From positions 1-6,799 of the forward strand of contig JAFGXK010000086.1 in NCBI GenBank assembly GCA_016936695.1: a DNA stretch of 6,799 nt, read 5' to 3'. This document shows positions 5,643-6,799 of this stretch, piece by piece; the stretch's first letter is position 1; every line of letters begins with the position of its first letter. The position numbers were made by a program, and so were the translations under genes. The notes beneath the pieces are model-generated. The model searched no databases, was not told where the DNA came from, and saw nothing but the letters and a program-made list of their open reading frames with translations. The stretch is from Bacteroidales bacterium (GTDB lineage: Bacteria > Bacteroidota > Bacteroidia > Bacteroidales > VadinHA17).

Positions 5643-5828
5643 AGTCAGTTGAACTTTTAGATATAAGACGTTATTATGTAAGAAAGGTAAAAAGAATCAA
5701 TAACAAATTCTTGAATATTCGGTTGAATAAACAATTAAAATATCATGTTATAACAATGTTATAACATTGACAAAAGGTATAATTGCAATGGAAGAAGGTG
5801 AAAATGACCCGTATTGCCATCAAAAGAA
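5643..5828. other. Noncoding region upstream of the ECF operon
   Basis: AT-rich spacer between the queG stop and the sigma start, both on the minus strand. It holds the tandem palindromes (5745-5769), two direct copies of TTGAATA (5711-5717 and 5723-5729, 12 bp apart) and a short plus-strand frame described in the findings. A promoter for the sigma operon must lie here, but on the minus strand no exact TTTG / TAnnTTTG pair with correct spacing is visible. The nearest elements are TACCTTTC (5682-5689), with a TTTG only 14 bp away, and TATACCTTTTG (5771-5781), with one extra base. The promoter may therefore be read by the ECF factor itself. No clear terminator for queG was found. Confidence 0.5.
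5745..5769. promoter_or_regulatory. Two tandem palindromes, TGTTATAACA, candidate operator
   Basis: An 11-bp unit ATGTTATAACA occurs twice back to back (5745-5755 and 5756-5766). Each contains the perfect 10-bp palindrome TGTTATAACA (5746-5755 and 5757-5766). The second is part of a longer perfect palindrome of 16 bp, CAATGTTATAACATTG, at 5754-5769. The centres are 11 bp apart, about one helical turn, so two dimers would bind the same DNA face. The site lies about 103 bp upstream of the sigma start codon. The binding protein is unknown. Confidence 0.5.
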
Positions 5829-6776
5829 TTATCTGTTCCCTGATTTTGTTGCAGCTTCAATATTAGACATGAACTTTTCATACTTCACCCTCGACATTGA
5901 TGTCTTGCCGAAAAGTCTTGAAAACCTTTCCCTTGTGAGATTCTGCCAGTCGCTGAGACTCATTTCAGCAATCTCCTTATCAATTGTAAATTCGGGGGTG
6001 ACGGGGAGTTTAAGGTCCTTATTCCAGGGACAAACTTCCTGGCATATGTCACATCCGTAGACTCTCCTGCCAAGATGAGGAACAATATCTTCAGGAACCG
6101 GGCCCCTGTTCTCGATTGTAAGGTTTGCAATGCATTTCCTGGCATCAATGGTCCGGTTGTCATTTATAGCGTCCGTCGGGCATGCTTCAATGCATAACCT
6201 GCAGTTCCCGCAGTGATCTTTATCAAAAGGATCATCATAATCAAGCTCCGTATCGAGGATTAATATCCCAAGAAAAAAGAATGATCCTATGCTTTTATTT
6301 ATCAAAACTGAATGCCTCCCCTGCCAGCCAAGTCCCGCCTCCCTTCCCCATGGCTTTTCTGCAATAGCTGAACTGTCAGTAAATGCTCTTCCTCCCGTAC
6401 CGGGTCTGACGGTGTTTATCCATTCCAGCAACAAGTTGAGCTTCTCCGGAATGACCTCATGATAATCTCTTCCGTAAGTATACCTTGAAAGGACAGGCGC
6501 CTCCGGATCTTTCTGCAATACTTTGGAATAGTAACTCAGTCCTGCTACCACAAGAGATAAGGCATCAGGGAACAGGCTTACGGGATCGATCCGTTTGTCA
6601 ATGTTCCTGGCGAGATATCCCATATTGTCATTCATGCCGGCATTAACCCACGATCTTATCCTGGGCCCGTACTCCCCGAGCACACGCGCCCGGGCTATGC
6701 CGCAGATGTTAAAACCAAGCTCCGCAGCCCTTCGCTTTATCCCTTCAGAAAGGTCCTTGTTGCTTATGCCCGGCAT
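5829..6776 (-). CDS. queG: Epoxyqueuosine reductase QueG
   Basis: QueG carries out the last step of queuosine synthesis, reducing epoxyqueuosine at position 34 of tRNAs with GUN anticodons (Asp, Asn, His, Tyr), using cobalamin and two [4Fe-4S] clusters in the cytoplasm. The N-terminal cobalamin-binding part shows RYTYGRDYHEVIPEKL (about 98-113) and FTDSSAIAEKPWGREAGLGW (132-151); Asp134 sits at the family's catalytic acid. The ferredoxin-like part has all eight cysteines: C189, C192, C195 and C199 in DHCGNCRLCIEACP, C215, and C242, C245 and C249 in YGCDICQEVCPWN. The length of 315 residues is usual for short QueG forms; the HEAT-like extension of longer homologues is absent. The ATG is preceded in frame by a TAA 9 nt upstream, which fixes the start. 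It lies 186 bp upstream of the sigma operon and is probably a separate transcription unit, with its promoter outside the right edge. Confidence 0.97.
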   Translation of the reverse strand: MPGISNKDLSEGIKRRAAELGFNICGIARARVLGEYGPRIRSWVNAGMNDNMGYLARNIDKRIDPVSLFPDALSLVVAGLSYYSKVLQKDPEAPVLSRYTYGRDYHEVIPEKLNLLLEWINTVRPGTGGRAFTDSSAIAEKPWGREAGLGWQGRHSVLINKSIGSFFFLGILILDTELDYDDPFDKDHCGNCRLCIEACPTDAINDNRTIDARKCIANLTIENRGPVPEDIVPHLGRRVYGCDICQEVCPWNKDLKLPVTPEFTIDKEIAEMSLSDWQNLTRERFSRLFGKTSMSRVKYEKFMSNIEAATKSGNR

Positions 6777-6799
6777 GGCAGCAGATTAAAGGAATCCAA

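Noticed and set aside
5767..5783. TTGACA and TATAAT on the + strand, resembling sigma-70 -35 and -10 boxes
   Set aside because: They are only 5 bp apart, far below the 16-18 bp needed, and Bacteroidota promoters use a different consensus.
5767..6060. 97-codon plus-strand frame starting with TTG
   Set aside because: Most of it is antisense to queG, whose motifs are unmistakable, and it has no recognisable protein features.

Overview
The window looks like a chromosomal segment of a Bacteroidota member, probably order Bacteroidales or Marinilabiliales. The evidence is protein style and signals: a GSCFA-family protein, two short Bacteroidota-type ECF sigma factors, a cobalamin-domain MerR-like regulator, a near-perfect Bacteroidota promoter (TTTG, 20 bp, TAGTTTTG), few Shine-Dalgarno sequences, and short G-rich tandem repeats between genes. 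No rRNA, tRNA, IS element, CRISPR array or phage gene was seen. The species assignment is inference.

Left part (1-2565): the 3' part of a MerR/LitR-like regulator runs in from the left edge on the + strand. It has lost the cobalamin-ligating histidine. It converges on a two-gene minus-strand unit, an alpha/beta hydrolase of the monoacylglycerol lipase/lysophospholipase type followed by a GSCFA-domain protein. The hydrolase has no ordinary start codon in the right place, and its N-terminal coding sequence continues upstream to an A8 tract.

Middle (2550-3500): an AT-rich noncoding stretch carries a triplicated GGCGTGA heptamer and a good promoter driving a 168-aa ECF sigma factor. Downstream of that gene lies an unusual telomere-like tract (GGTTGA hexamers, then six TTAGG pentamers). 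It runs directly into a probably bidirectional terminator shared with the convergent operon.

Right part (3492-5642, minus strand): three tightly packed genes encode a second ECF sigma factor (TTG start), a single-pass membrane protein in the anti-sigma position but without a recognisable zinc anti-sigma motif, and a lipoprotein that also has a C-terminal membrane helix. This is the best candidate for an undescribed system: a sigma/membrane-sensor module whose third component would span the periplasmic side of the inner membrane, anchored at both ends. Upstream lie two tandem TGTTATAACA palindromes exactly 11 bp apart, a plausible operator.

Far right (5829-6776, minus): queG, the epoxyqueuosine reductase of tRNA queuosine synthesis, complete and with all eight iron-sulfur cysteines. 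The MerR-like gene and the first ECF gene resemble the pair that controls carotenoid genes in many bacteria, but no carotenoid gene is present here.
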